NCBI GenBank assembly: GCA_037074615.1
Contig: CM073551.1
Span: 21,327,750 to 21,391,749 of the forward strand
Direction of reading: 5' to 3'
Length of the DNA stretch: 64,000 bases
Source of the DNA: Leucaena leucocephala
Lineage: Eukaryota; Streptophyta; Magnoliopsida; Fabales; Fabaceae
The position numbers and the translations under genes were made by a program. The notes under the pieces are model-generated. The model did not search any database, was not told the DNA's origin, and saw only the letters and a program-made list of their open reading frames with translations. This document shows, piece after piece, positions 33,105-45,483 of the stretch. Each line of letters opens with the position of its first letter. Position 1 is the stretch's first letter.

Positions 33105-33554
33105 TAAATTAGCAATAAACAGGGTTTTGTCTAGTGGAATGATCTAATCTCTCACAGTGTGATGAACGGATATTCAAATTCTCGTCGGGAGAGACACTTA
33201 TATTTAGTGCCCGACAATATCTCTAATAGGAGGATACATATATTTAGCAAATTTGCTCATAACTCATAAAATCATGAGTTTAAATCCAAAGAATTTTATT
33301 GATGGGTGATATGTAAATATTTAGCTTAAAAATATGCATTAACCCTGATAAACCCCAAAAGTAACTCATCTAAACTTTTTTATGTCAAAACATAAAATTA
33401 GCAAGAAATTACTCCAATCACCAATAAAAGGATTTAGTTTTAATAAAAATAATTAATCTCTTAAAATATCATGAATTAAAATTTAAATTTATATTAAAAA
33501 AATACACACGTTTAATACTAAATAGTATATCATGTAAAATTAGGGTCAGTGTGT

Positions 33555-33791
33555 GTTTAGAGCTAGGAATACGGGTCAGCCCACCCCCAACCCGCCAAAA
33601 AGAGGGGGCAGGCTGTGCAGCCCGCCCCCTCTTAGTAGCTTTTGAAAAAATTATTTTTAATATTTTTAAAATACTAATAAAAAATTTCTAATGTTATATT
33701 AGTATAATAAAAAAAATTGCTCATGTTATATTCTTAAAAATTTCTATATTTTATAAAAAAATTTTAAATTTTATAACTATAAATCTAAATA
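33555..33791 (+). mobile_element. hAT-like element, left half only
   Basis: It begins TAGAGCTAGGAATACGGG and continues with a GC-rich block (GGCAGGCTGTGCAGCCCGCC), then the same AT-rich middle as the element at 29969-30595 (AATACTAATAAAAAATTTC, TAATGTTATATTAGTATAAT). It stops at AAATCTAAATAAG, so the right half is missing. Confidence 0.65.
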
Positions 33792-35640
33792 AGAAAACTT
33801 AAACTTAAGAAAACTTGGACTGAAATTTTGGACACGATGAGAAAACTTAAGGACCAGTCTTGCTGATCACATGATCGGCTTCAACTTTAGAGTTGTCATT
33901 TTCCCTTCTAAGAAAGTAAGGAAATTGACACAGTGGAGAAGCGATATCTTTCTTAACTGTATCAAGAAAACGACTCAAGGGGTCATGCTTCATCGTGGAC
34001 TTGGAAAAATATGTGCAGGCAAAGTGTTTTGCCTTTTGGAGATACTCTTCTCACCTTAATATTTTCTTTAAAAGATTATATTTATTTTTTAACTCCCTCT
34101 CTCTTTAATTTAATTATTATTAATAAAATATTAATAAAAATAAATTTAAATAAAAATAAATAAATAAATAATTATATTTTATATTTAAAATTAAAATTAA
34201 TTTTTTAATTAAATTTTATGTGAAATATCGAAAGATTATATTAATTTAATTAGATTTTACCTCCGCCATAAAGATAGTTATATTATATTTTTGACAGGTC
34301 AATGACAATTTTTTTTAATTCTACATCTATTTTCCTTCCGCTATTCTTTTCTTTCCAACTGGGTAGAAATAAAGTTTAATTCTAAAACGATGTTCAATTA
34401 ATTTTGTTTTGAAAAGCAAGACACGGGAAAGAATAATGTTCAACACTTTTATCTATTGCTACAGTTATTATTTATATTTTATATCAAAATTTAATTTTGT
34501 TTTTTCTTAAGCTAGCACTGGCTGGACAAGGCCCATTTAATTTAAAGGAAGCTATTTTTATACTGGATTTAAATTTGAATACATAATAATTTTGGGAGGT
34601 GAAAAAATAAAGGATGCCCATGACGTCTATTAGGTAGGTGAACAATAAATCTATAGTAATTCTGACATCAATTTTTATTTTATCCATATAATATATTAGA
34701 TTTAAGTGACTATATTTTGACTTTATTAAAAAAAGACTATATTTTGAAAGAGAAAAAATAAGAAATTTATTATATCTATATATAGGAATTTTATAATCTT
34801 AATCTATAGTGATATTGGATTCTATTTTATTATTACAAGACATTGATTCTGTAACGATATAAACTTTTATGTTATTACCAGATATTGATCATATATAAGG
34901 TTGAATGCGTTACATTTTGAAAAGGGGAAAAAGATGTTTATAGGGACTTTATATTCTATTTTATTATAAGTTACGGATTCTACACATCAAAATTTATTTA
35001 TTTTTTTTGGAAAAAAAAAAAGTTTTAAATTTTGTTTAATTCTAGTTGAAGGTTAATTTTCTATTTATTACGATACATATGTATATAATCATTTAAATTG
35101 AATTCTATCCCTAACAATGATCCCCTAAACGACAAAAAAAAGCCATACCGTGTCTTATTCACATGGGTCCCACTGAGAGAATCTTATCTTCGTCGCATAG
35201 GAGCGTACGGGTGCTATAATTACACTCGCATCCTTATAACTTAAATAACAGCCTCAATATCCACCGTCCAATCTACCTCTTCAGCTTCTGAGTTCTGACA
35301 GCCCCTTCGATTTGGCGTGACGAAACGGCAACGTCTTGTCAACTTTCAAAGGAAGTCACCTTCGCGCGCAAACACCGACTATACAAGGCGCCGCCTAATT
35401 TGAATGACCATGTTTATAACGCGGCTAAACGTGGGGACCACAAATCACCCCACGTCGCATAGTAACCCAACAAACACCGTCATTGCCTGGCTGTCGCCAA
35501 CAAACACCGCCGATTGAATCGATTTCTGTGTACACCAACCCCACACGATCCCCCTCACTCACCTCCCACTCACTCTCCCACCAAATTTTCGAAATTTCAA
35601 AATTTTCAAATTAAAATTCGAATTTCTTTCTTCTCCGTCT
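33792..35640. other. Intergenic plus SMR promoter region
   Basis: 33792-35100 is AT-rich without a recognisable gene; 33871-34059 is an open frame with no family resemblance. From about 35130 the base composition changes to a GC-richer promoter (GGCGCCGCC, CCCCACGTCG), then a CT-rich leader to 35827 belonging to the SMR gene. Confidence 0.45.
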
Positions 35641-35649
35641 CTGTGTGAA

Positions 35650-35658
35650 TATATATAA
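35650..35658 (+). promoter_or_regulatory. TATA box of the SMR gene
   Basis: TATATATAA lies about 175 bases upstream of the ATG and is followed by a CT-rich leader. It is the only strong TATA motif in this GC-richer promoter. Confidence 0.6.
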
Positions 35659-35827
35659 ACTCGCCCACCCTCTGCCGAATCCCCAGTCCTTGAAAGTTTG
35701 TAGCGTCATCGATCTTCATCGGAAATTGTGACTGCGATTTTCTTTCGTCTTTCTCCTCAACTTTCTTGATTTCGTCGAGATTCAAAGGTCACCTACCTAA
35801 CCTACCAAGCTAGTGAATACAGAATCA

Positions 35828-36052
35828 ATGGCGGCTATGGATAAATCAGGAATGAGGGAATGGGACGAGGAGTGCAAGACTCCAAGGAACATCGAGAATC
35901 AGATTCCGGCGATGCTTATTTGCCCGCCACCGCCGCGGAAGAAGCCAATGGGAGACGAAAAGATGCGAGACCCGCCGAAGGGCGGGTATTTTAATCCTCC
36001 TGATCTTGATTCCTTTTTTGACATTCCGCCAAGGAAAGCAGCATTTGCGTAG
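35828..36052 (+). CDS. SIAMESE-related CDK inhibitor, SMR4-like
   Basis: Small nuclear inhibitor of cyclin-dependent kinases that restrains mitosis and favours endoreduplication. It has 74 residues and no intron, as usual for the SIM/SMR family. Hallmarks in order: EECKTPR, then NQIPAMLICPPPPRKK (family CxTPK-xxIP-CPxAPKK block), and PPKGGYFNPPDLDSFFDIP, which holds the FF motif and the D/E-L-DxFF region that contacts the cyclin/CDK. The arrangement KGGYF-PPDL-FF with a short Arg/Ala tail fits the SMR4 branch. The ATG at 35828 is preceded by an in-frame GTG only; a second Met follows three residues later. The closeness to a HAD gene and an FHY1-like relic agrees with a conserved block. Confidence 0.82.
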   Translation: MAAMDKSGMREWDEECKTPRNIENQIPAMLICPPPPRKKPMGDEKMRDPPKGGYFNPPDLDSFFDIPPRKAAFA

Positions 36053-36406
36053 GAAGACGATGAAAGAATTTGGTTATATTCTTCTTTTCTTTTTCTTTTT
36101 AGGAGTGAAGACGACGAAGAAATAGCTTGTCGTGTATATATAGATGATGGCTCTGCATAGTTTTATTATGAGGTGACATTAGTCTTTATTGGTTATGTTC
36201 TAGGGTTTTTTATTTATTTTAGCTGCTGATGGAATGCGATGATTTGCTTAACAAATTCTTTCACAAAATCACAGCCTTTTGAGAGTTCTCTGTTCTTTTT
36301 CTGGATTTTGTTATGCTTTGCTAGTTCGTTCATGGCTTCTTCCGACCATTTTGCGCGGTAACCATTCGTCTTTTGTTCCTCTGAATTCCCAATGCCATGC
36401 CATTCA

Positions 36407-36580
36407 TTGGAATGTGTTAGATAGTCTTAGATGATATTGGCCTGTGATTGCCAGATATCAAAAACAATAAATTCTGAGGCAAATTGATCGTCGTTGGAAT
36501 GTGTTAGATAGTCTTAGATGATATTGGCCTGTGATTGCCAGATATCAAAAACAATAAATTCTGAGGCAAATTGATCGTCG
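36407..36580. repeat. Perfect 87-bp tandem duplication
   Basis: The units 36407-36493 and 36494-36580 appear identical. Each begins TTGGAATGTGTTAG and ends TTGATCGTCG. It lies about 350 bases after the SMR stop codon, beyond the likely 3' UTR. Complete identity suggests a recent event or an assembly artefact. Confidence 0.9.
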
Positions 36581-37956
36581 TGGAGTTAAGCATAGGATCT
36601 CAGGAGGAATTCGAGGGGGTCTTTCTCTGGTTTGAGTTGATTACAGGATTAGTTTTTTAATTAATTAATTAAGCACTCAATAATTAATTAAAGTCTGATG
36701 CTGACGCAAGTCGTTAATCTTTCAACATATTTTGACTGCTAATTTGTTTGGTCATATCATATACTCATACTACGTCTGACACACCGGCACTAATTTTTTT
36801 TTTAAAAAAATTATTATAAATTGAGATTTTTTTTAATATTTGATTATTTGAGCTCGTTAAAGATAAACTCATGATTAAGCTGGAGTTTCTTATTTAATTC
36901 TGCTCCAAAAGTTAAATAGAGAGACTATTCCTAGTCATGTTTCGTCAATGGTATACAGGATTCAAGGGAACATGAAAACAGTTTATATTAATAAATTAAA
37001 TATATTAAATAATGCAATTTGAACGGTAGAAGATTTTGCTTCCCTTCCCCTTCTGTGTGTAGGGCACACATAATTGGAAGAAGTTGTTGCAATTCAAAAT
37101 TTCTAAGGCCATGCCTAAGAAGAGTGAATTTTGTATATGTAATAAATTATGAAATTCTTTATATCTCTAATATAGAATATATTTAACTAATTTAATTAAG
37201 TTAATTAATATGATATTTTTCCCCCTAAAATATTATAATTATTTCTTTAATTCTCTCCCTCTCTATTTTAATTGATTTCTATTGAGACAATATCGATATA
37301 AATAATTTAAAAAAGAATAGATAATATGTCTTATATTTATAATAAAATTAATATCTAATTAACTTCTATATTAAAAATTCAAAGAGTATAATATAATTTT
37401 CAATATGTAGGCATATTGTTTATTTATTTTTTGTTTTTTGAAGAAAAATTTTTTCAACAAAAAAAAAGTTTTATATTTATATTCTGCTTCAATTTTTCAA
37501 CAATTTCTTAAACAGCATGATCAATTGATAGTGATGTTGTGCTTGATTGAATAAGTATTCTTATCCTATTAAATATGATTAGTTATATGATTTGTATGAT
37601 GTCATTGTGTTTGATGACAAATCAATCTGTCCTCCTCAATCATTAAAATACTTTCATGATTATGTTACTTGTTAAACATAGGAAGCTAGAAACATTGGGT
37701 AAATTTAAAAAAGTTAACTATCACGCTGACCATGATTATCTTAAAATATATATTTTATATTATATCAGGACAGGATATTGTCATGAAATATGTAAGGTAT
37801 CAATGACCATAGATTGAGTCAAATTGATTATCACAGAAGCAGACAAGGAAATCGCGCGGGTCTTCTTCAAAGGGATTTGTACTTGGCCCGAGTTAACTGC
37901 TATTTTACCCCTCTAACTATGGTGGTACCCTGGTTAACAAAAAGAGGAATGAATTG
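36581..37956. other. AT-rich spacer with MITE family M, copy 4
   Basis: No gene seen. 37157-37386 carries the family M blocks (ATATTTAACTAATTTAATTA, TTCTATTGAGACAATATCGA, ATGTCTTATATTT) and ends AAAGAG before TA. Confidence 0.45.
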
Positions 37957-37957
37957 G

Positions 37958-38031
37958 TAAATGAAACTTTCTCTCAAGTAAATAATATAATTAGATAATT
38001 ATATTATTTACTTGAGAGAAAGTTTCATTTA
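37958..38031. repeat. Perfect inverted repeat, 35-bp arms, 4-bp loop
   Basis: The left arm 37958-37992 and right arm 37997-38031 are exact reverse complements around AGAT. The arm includes GAAACTTTCTCTCAAGTAAA. Transcribed from either strand it would form an unbroken 35-bp hairpin. No coding context and no transposon ends were recognised at its borders. Confidence 0.9.
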
Positions 38032-38180
38032 TATTAGATGGTCCAACAATATAAAATATTTTATGGTGTATTTTTTTTTTAACAATTTAAAGTGTTAGGT
38101 ATATTTAAAAAAATATTTTAAGATATTGGACGATATATTTAAAAAAAGTACTTGAATAAACCTTAATCTCTATATATATA

Positions 38181-38425
38181 CTCTTTCTGTCCTTAATATA
38201 GGGCATATTTATCTAATTTGATTAGATTAAGAAAATTATTTAACATGATATATTTTTTTAAAATACCCTAATCACTTTATTTAACTCAATTTTTCTCTTT
38301 CTTACTTGATTATTATTAAGAGAGTTTCAATAGAGTCAATATACAAAAATTTAATAAATATAATAAATATATTTTATAATTAAAATTAATTTTTTAATTA
38401 AATTTTATATTAAATATAAAGATGT
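38181..38425 (+). mobile_element. MITE family M, copy 5
   Basis: TA-flanked, 245 bp. The left end is CTCTTTCTGTCCTTAATATA and the right end is ATTAAATATAAAGATG before TA. Internal blocks match copy 1. Confidence 0.6.
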
Positions 38426-38868
38426 ATATAAAGTTTAATTATAGTTGACCCAAGTCATTGTATCTTTTAACATTTTGACTCGTAATTCATATGTTCTATC
38501 ATAAGTCTTCCTCTGACCTACTACTGTCAGGCTAATAAGCTAAGGATTGTTGACTTGGTCTCTATTAATATTTCATCAGGTTTGTGAGAATTTTATGTAA
38601 TAAGTTATGCTGAGGAGATGTCAATACGCAAAGCGTATTGGCCAGTTACTTTTCCATCATGTTCTGTCCTGGTCGCATAAGAGGTAGGCTCTGTCTTTGT
38701 CTGATATCTCTGATTCTTGTTTCCAGAGTTGGGCTTGGCACTTACTCTTTGGGGTCCATAAGAGTATAAGACATGTTTTTTCCCTTTAAGAAACACTTTA
38801 CACATACCTAAAAAGGAGTAAAATGTTGAAAAACTCATTACAATTATATAAAAAATTAGATTTTTTTG

Positions 38869-39054
38869 TCGACAGGAATTAGTCCGAGTGATAAATAGCT
38901 CAATATCATTTAAGCGAGGTTTCAAATTCGAGCCTTGGCGAATATAAAAAATTTCTGTTAGGAGATTCACTCACCATAGCCAGGTGTGCGACGCGAGTTA
39001 GATCCGGATGTAGTCAGGGTAAAACTCCGGTGAATAGAGTGATGGAAAAAAAAA
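38869..39054 (+). mobile_element. SINE family B, full length
   Basis: Head GTCGACAGGAATTAGTCCGA with A-box-like TAGTCCGAGTGAT and B-box-like GGTTTCAAATTCGAGCC, body CACCATAGCCAGGTGTGCGA and GATCCGGATGTAGTC, end GATGG followed by A9. About 185 bp. No clear target duplication could be read because the flanks are A/T-rich. Confidence 0.75.
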
Positions 39055-39494
39055 TCAGATTCCTTTCTACCGCTACCCCTATTTAATGCATTAAATTTGA
39101 TGCTTTATCTCTCACTTATTAATTGAAACCAAGGATAAAACAAGAAAAATATCACTAATGCACTAAATATGACTTATATGTTGGATTAATAATAGTACAG
39201 TATTTGGCTTGTATGAGGGGAAAATTAGAGAGAGAAAGGAAAATGGGAGGAGGAAAAAATACGGAAAGAGGAGTTGAGACAAAATGTTTTTTATCCTTAT
39301 ATTTGGATTAATAAATGGGAGAAAGCATATAGAAAGGTGGCTAATTTCACAATAACAATAATACCCATATGAAAAAGTTTTCACTCTAAAATCTCTCGAA
39401 AGGCATTTTTAATGAAGGAGAGAGAGGATGAAAAATGAAATAGCAATAAGTAACAAAACTGGCCTCGCCAAGAGCTTTTGTATTGAACACATTA

Positions 39495-39753
39495 CTCATC
39501 CGGTCCTTAACATATAATCTAATTAAAAAGTTTATCATGATTTTAAATATAAGACATATTTTTTATATTTATCAATCTTTTTAAATTATCTCTATTGATA
39601 CCCCTTCAACAATAATTTAGTAAAAGAGAGAGAGATAGGTCAAGAAAAATGATTAGGGTATTTAAAAAAAAATATAATATATTAATTAATTAAACTAACT
39701 TTATTAATTTAATTAAATTAATTAAATATATTATATATTAAGGATTGGAGGAG
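39495..39753 (-). mobile_element. MITE family M, copy 6
   Basis: 259 bp with the clearest ends of the family: CTCATCCGGTCCTTAACATA and, inverted, CTCCTCCAATCCTTAATATA, flanked by TA on both sides (39493-39494, 39754-39755). It sits 21 bases downstream of the last recognisable exon of the FHY1-like relic. Confidence 0.7.
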
Positions 39754-39775
39754 TATACTCCGTAGAAAAGCATAC

Positions 39776-41101
39776 CTTGGTTCACGTTCCATTTCCCAGA
39801 TGATGGTATATACATGTTAGGATTCAACCCACAAGTAGTGAAAACATCTTCAAATTCAAGTCGAATGCTCATTGCCATCTTTCACATATTCCGAAGTAAA
39901 CATGATCTGTACAAATTCCTAAAGCCAGAGGGTGCTCCTCAAGATTCATCAAAGCTTCTATATCATCACCATAGGATGATTCTCTTTCAAAATCAATCTG
40001 AAGTTTTGCTTCTTCATTTACAGACATGGCAGGGTCTAAATCTTCCCCAAAACTATTGCTGCCTCTGGGCGATTTGGGTCCTGAAATATTATCATTAAGG
40101 GCTGAATCATGTTTCATTCTTGACCATGAACTTGTGCATGCTCGAAAACTCTAGATTGTCATCAGAGGAGAATCTCCTGGATCAGAATTTGTGCTTTGGT
40201 GTAGGCAAATCCAGTTGATCAGTCTGTAATTTTCCTTTCTTATTCCATTCAATAATATTAGTTTGTTGAACTCCACCGAGATGGAATCTGAAGATCATGC
40301 ATGACAAATATCAGAAGCAAAAAGAACTAACTTTTAAAGAAGCATTTCACATTTCACAGAAATATATATATAAAGGTAGGACCTTCACAAAATATAGCAA
40401 CGACCAACTGTAAGACATGAAACAAAAAGTTGTGTTATGATGGAGACTTATAAATATGGGATACTAAGTCTTATATCGTATACGGGATGCTCAATGGTAT
40501 TTAAGCGGGATTGATTTAGGAGACTGGTCCCAAAAACAAAAAACGATTCTAAACTGCTTTGAAAATGAACATATGACTGCAAATATCTTTAAGCTTAAGT
40601 ATACTATACGTTTAGTGTTTCCAGTTTACTCAAGAAATAACTTTAGTCCCTTAAATTTAATTAACGCAACGTCACCCCTCAAGTTTTTATATTTAAGAAA
40701 TTGAAGATAATAAGTAAAAAGAGAAATAGTTCACTTCCATTGAGACACAGACAAAATAAGCATTTATAGTGGTCTTGAATAACTTTTTTGCCTTTTTTCA
40801 AGTAACTGGAAACTTCATGAATAAGATTGCTCTAATTGAAACCACTAAATAGCTTTGCTGTTTTACTAAATTAGTTACCAATTAATAGAACCTGGACGCT
40901 TTACTGAAATGAAATGATAAAGCAATCAAATCCAGACAATTAAGTAAGCTGAACCTTTTGGTTGAGCTGATTTACGGATATCTTCGTGTCAAAAATTGTC
41001 AATACACCAATCATCCGAAAAAACAAAGTTAAACAGTTTTCAATTATTGGATAGTGATCAAACCTGCTTGGCTGTGATGGGTTCTCCTTCTCTGCTTCCA
41101 T
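39776..41101 (-). pseudogene. FHY1/FHL-like gene, decayed
   Basis: FHY1 and FHL carry activated phytochrome A into the nucleus. Exon 1 (41064-41101) encodes MEAEKENPSQPS and ends at a good donor. A second exon (40287 down to about 39776) continues with NKKGKLQTDQLDLPTPKHKF, the family NLS region, with one basic residue of the KKRK stretch changed to Gly. A TGA follows at 40182-40184 where Trp is expected. Further pieces appear in shifted frames: FSSDDNLEFSS; then NSFGEDLDPAMSVNEEAK and NLEEHPLALG (open 39869-40117); then SEYVKDGNEHST; then EDVFTTCGLNPNMYIPSSGK. At least one stop and three frameshifts are needed. The last exon with the phytochrome-binding SPA-related C-terminal motif was not found; MITE copy 6 occupies the sequence next door. 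Confidence 0.72.
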
Positions 41102-42047
41102 CTCCACCCAGAAGGATCGAAGAAAAGCTTGAGAGAGAGAGAGCTAAGGATTAAAAATGCTGAAGAGAATATGGTATCTCACATCTCACTGTTCTCAGTA
41201 TGTGTGGCACGTACAGAACACGGCGGCGGTCGCTTGCAAGTGGAATATGGGAATGACAAAAACTACATAGTAAATAATAGAGTTATTAAATTTAAAACTG
41301 CATGATTAATCGCTCTGTTCGAAAGATACCACTTTTTCCACTTCCCATAATTTTTATTATTAGAATTTAGATGTGGATTTCATTATGGCAATTTGTTAGA
41401 ATTTTTGTTATTTATACTGAATATTAGCATATGAATGCCACCTCAAAACGTAGTTTCATTGGAAGCCAAACGTGATTTTAACCCCTCAAACGCACTTTTA
41501 AGGAGCAAAAAGCACTTCAGCTTTCGGATTGGAAGACAGAATTTTGACTTTCATTGATATCAAAATGAAGAGCACGATACAAATATATGGTTATTATTCT
41601 ATCAGTATACAGAAAAATTACAAATTCTAGAATACACACATACAACTTTTCACAAAAAGGGCCAGTCTTCATTCATCTTTGCCTGACATGTCTTCAGAGA
41701 GCCTGGTTTTCATAACTTGTCAACCACCAGAAGAGAACAACGCCATGGCTGTAGCAGAGCCCCATCTCATCCAAAAACCTAATTTATGTCTACCAAGAGG
41801 AGAGAGAGAAACAAGGGAAGAAGAAAGAAGATACACTGTTGATAATCAAAATATCCACATGCATAAACACCAAAACCTCACCAACTGTTGGTGACTGACA
41901 TATGAATGAAAAAACTTTTTCTCAGTTGGATTAGTGATAGCAGACTACTTAACCTCTTCTTGGCTTTGTCATCACTCAACCAATCTTCACAGCTAGGGTT
42001 AGATGTTTATGCACTTACAAATGACCACAACCAGGCAACACCGGGAC
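41102..42047. other. Spacer between FHY1-like relic and PAT gene
   Basis: It holds the former promoter of the FHY1-like gene and, from about 41560, the probable 3' UTR of the PAT gene. Short plus-strand open frames here (41679-41894, 41906-42100) are shadows. Confidence 0.45.
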
Positions 42048-45000
42048 TTATTTCGATGTTGATGTGCCTGGTGCGATATCATAAGCGGTGTGGAATCTAA
42101 GTCCAGAACCTATATGGTTTGCTGTGGGCCATACCCAGCAGAGGATATTTGGCCCCAGAACCTGCAACAAAATTAAAACAAGAAACTTGAAATCATACCC
42201 AGTTATACACATAGATTGTCAAATTAGTCAGAACTAAGCGAGAAAGAGTCGCACTTCAGAGTCTTAACAGATACCAATAAAACAAATAGTGATAACCAAC
42301 AAAATTTAATGCATGCTTGGTAGACCCCAGGAGCACATTAATCGAGTTGCTCGCTCGCTTTATGCCAACAGAAAGAAGTCGCTACACTTGGGCAGAATTA
42401 CCAGGGGATTTATAGCTAAACAGAAGGAACAGGAGCATAGTATTCAGTTCTTACAGTTGTCAAATTCTCATATGGACCAAGGTCATATGGATGTTTATAA
42501 ATATTTCCCCCCTTCTCTGCAAGCCACAACGCTCTAACTCCTTCATAATACTGCCAACAAAAGTGCCAAACATGAGAAAGCCCATATTTGTTTGGTAAAT
42601 AAAATTAAAGCTTTGAAATAAAATTAGAATTCTTTAATAACCTCTATTGTAGTCTTGTTATGCAGGACGAGATAGACATGCCATCCTAAAAGTACAGATA
42701 AGGTCATAGATAAAGGGACCAGCAGCATCCCAGAAATAACCTGTAGGAAATCAGATTTCATTAGCAAAGATGCTAGCCAACTAAAACAAAATTCAACCAT
42801 TTTTATTTTTATAGGAAATTACATAAAAAGTTCTGTAAGAGCCACCATTTTGCTCTTCCTCCTTTAAACCATCATTAGCTAGGCTACCCAAAAGCAAGAC
42901 CTAAAACATTAAGTGAGAAGGATGGTTACTATGGCGGAAACAGTGTATGCAAATATATCTTAAGAGGGCACCCATGATTGTAATGATATTAAAAATGCTG
43001 ACAACTAATCAAACTTACCAAGGAGTAAACGCATGTAATAACCGCATACATGACAGATACGAAGAAGACCTTATAGTTTGCATGGCCCACACAGTTGTTT
43101 ATCCAAATGCAATGGTGATCCTAACAATCAGATGGCAAAACTTGTCATTATTTAGAAAATCTAAGATAAATTTGACTGAATGATAGATCAAGCATACCAT
43201 GCGCAGAACACATCTTTGACAAACACGGCAATGATGAGCACGAGGAGGCTTATAATGAGAACACTTTTGGCAATATCTCAAATCCCCACCCTGCTTGTAA
43301 TTCAAAGAAACATTACATAAATGGTAAGATTCATATTTTGTACTGCTGAAAATGATCATACAACCACCAATTTATAGCACTTATTGTAGGCTCGGGAAAA
43401 GGAGTATGAGTCATCCCTAGTTACTCTGATTATTTTCACTCATTATACATTCACTTAGAAACTCTAAAGAACTAGACTAAAAGAAATCCACATGTTTCAT
43501 GCAGTTCAAGGATATTCAAAAAGCGCAACGCTACAGGTGCTGCACAGCAATCAGCAATGTGCTTGGCACTATAGTGGACCATTGACAACCATGCCAGCCT
43601 CAGAAACCATTTTAAATCCTATTTTTGAAGTTATATGATTGAATAATAGGACAGAAAGACTTTAATCAGTATTGCATTAGTAAAAACCATCAACTTCATG
43701 GCTCTAATAGAAACTTTTTCTCTCCTTTGACTAGTGACGGAAGAGGAGACGGGATCTGAAGCAAGGATATATAGAAACTCACCTTATCAATATGGAAAGA
43801 TGCTTGTACAGGGTAAATAATTCATGCCAACTTAAGAATCAAACCCAAAACCACAATTTATTAATTTAGTTTAAAAATTAAAATGCTTGCTCTGTGAGGA
43901 GATCTGAGTTGATAGTTAACAACAAAGTTAGATCCCTAGCCAAACATATAGTGAAACAATTTCACTTCCACCTTAAAGCTCATAATTTAATCAGCAGATT
44001 AATTATGAAGCCCTAGCCAAACCAATGATGCTGAAATAACTCTATTTCCACCTTAACAGTCACTGTTTCAGAAGATCAATTATTCAGGCCAACAAAATGG
44101 TTTTTCTTTAAAGTTCAACATGGGCAAAGTGACATCAATTAATGCATGATGATGATGATGATGATTTATTCATTTACTCGTATAAAAACATGACCATGAT
44201 TGTTAGCCCATCTTAGTTCTTAGACTATTAACAAGAGATTAAAATGAATGAATATTTTGTGCATAAACCAAAAAAACCAAAAACACAATCTTGATTAACC
44301 GATTATCCTAAATGCAGCGATTATGGCAGCCATTATACAATTTTGATGACAGTACCTATTTGGAAACAGTGGTCGGCTAACAAGCCAAAGGTGAAGTCTT
44401 TAACAAAACACTTACAGCTAAACATTTCTGATTTATTCATCCAGCCATTAGATGTGATATGAGTCCCATAGTTAAAGTTCAAATGAAATAAGTTACAAGT
44501 ACGGCCCGTAAACGTCAAATTCACGAGTATAGATCGGAATAATTGCGAATCTGATATTTCAGAAAGAAGGATAGAATAGCTAGAACAAAACGATGTCAAT
44601 AATAGCTATAATAGTTAAACTAGCAGGAAAGGTAACCAAACAAATAGATGGAAAAATAAATTACAAAATTAAATGACATTGACATGAATAGGCTGCCAAG
44701 ACCAGACCTGGGCGGTTCTCAAAGAAGCAAATTTGTATCCGAACGTTGAAAAAACAAACCCCAGAAAAATATATTATCCTATTCCAAAGAAACGATATTT
44801 AAAACAAAACATACTCTGTACCTTCCGCTTGATCTCGTGAATAGGGCTTTCAACGTCTTCAATATCTGGCATGTATGCGGAGGGGACCCGACCCGGATCT
44901 GTTAATATAGCGGTAGCATAATTAAAGATACACAGGATAGCTAACGCCGTGAAGACGATGGCGTTCATTATTCCCGGCGAAGAAGAGAGGCCGAACCAGT

Positions 45001-45094
45001 TGTCAATGAAAATGAAGACGGTGGAAAAATAAATGTAGGCGATAGTCAAAACGACGACGCTCACAGGGAGGGAGAACCCTCTGCGCCGCTTCAT
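42048..45094 (-). CDS. PAT16: DHHC protein S-acyltransferase, PAT16-like
   Basis: Transfers palmitate to protein cysteines at endomembranes. Seven exons join in phase: 44822-45094, 43198-43290, 43019-43120, 42823-42900, 42642-42740, 42455-42550 and 42048-42161, giving 284 residues. Exon 1 carries two membrane segments ([20 protein letters not shown] and a second at [20 protein letters not shown]), then DPGRVP. Exon 2 has the zinc-binding [20 protein letters not shown]. Exon 3 starts with the catalytic DHHC (residues 123-126), followed by [15 protein letters not shown]. Two more membrane segments follow, then the TTxE-type motif NKTTIEYYEGVRA and the plant tail [18 protein letters not shown]. 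Nothing is missing and all introns are short except the first (about 1.5 kb). Start: the only in-frame ATG ([10 protein letters not shown]). Confidence 0.93.
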
Positions 45095-45483
45095 TTTCTC
45101 GGCCACGGTGGATCCGGCGGAGAGGTGGCAGTGGAGGCACCGGCGCAAAAACGACGGCGTCTCCAAGGGCAGAATTCGGGGAATGCACGAGAACCAGAGC
45201 GGGCACGACGACCGCGCGAGAAATATGCTTGAGACGGTGCCGTTGTCTTTAGTTTTACTAAAGCCCAGTTGCTATTTTTGGGCAAATTCCTTCGTTTGTT
45301 GCTATTTACAGACAAAGAAAAAATGTTATAGATAGAAAATAAAATATGGATAATATTGCGAATTTTCAGATTAAATATATATATATATAAAATTGTATTG
45401 AAACTTGAAAGGTGTTAGGAAGGAATGATTTTGTTCTTACGTTTCAATAAAAATAAAATAAAATTTGTTGCCATATAGCTTTA

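Noticed and set aside
33871..34059. 62-residue plus-strand frame with charged residues
   Set aside because: No family motif, no upstream exon, and it starts in a truncated repeat context. Not enough to call a gene fragment.
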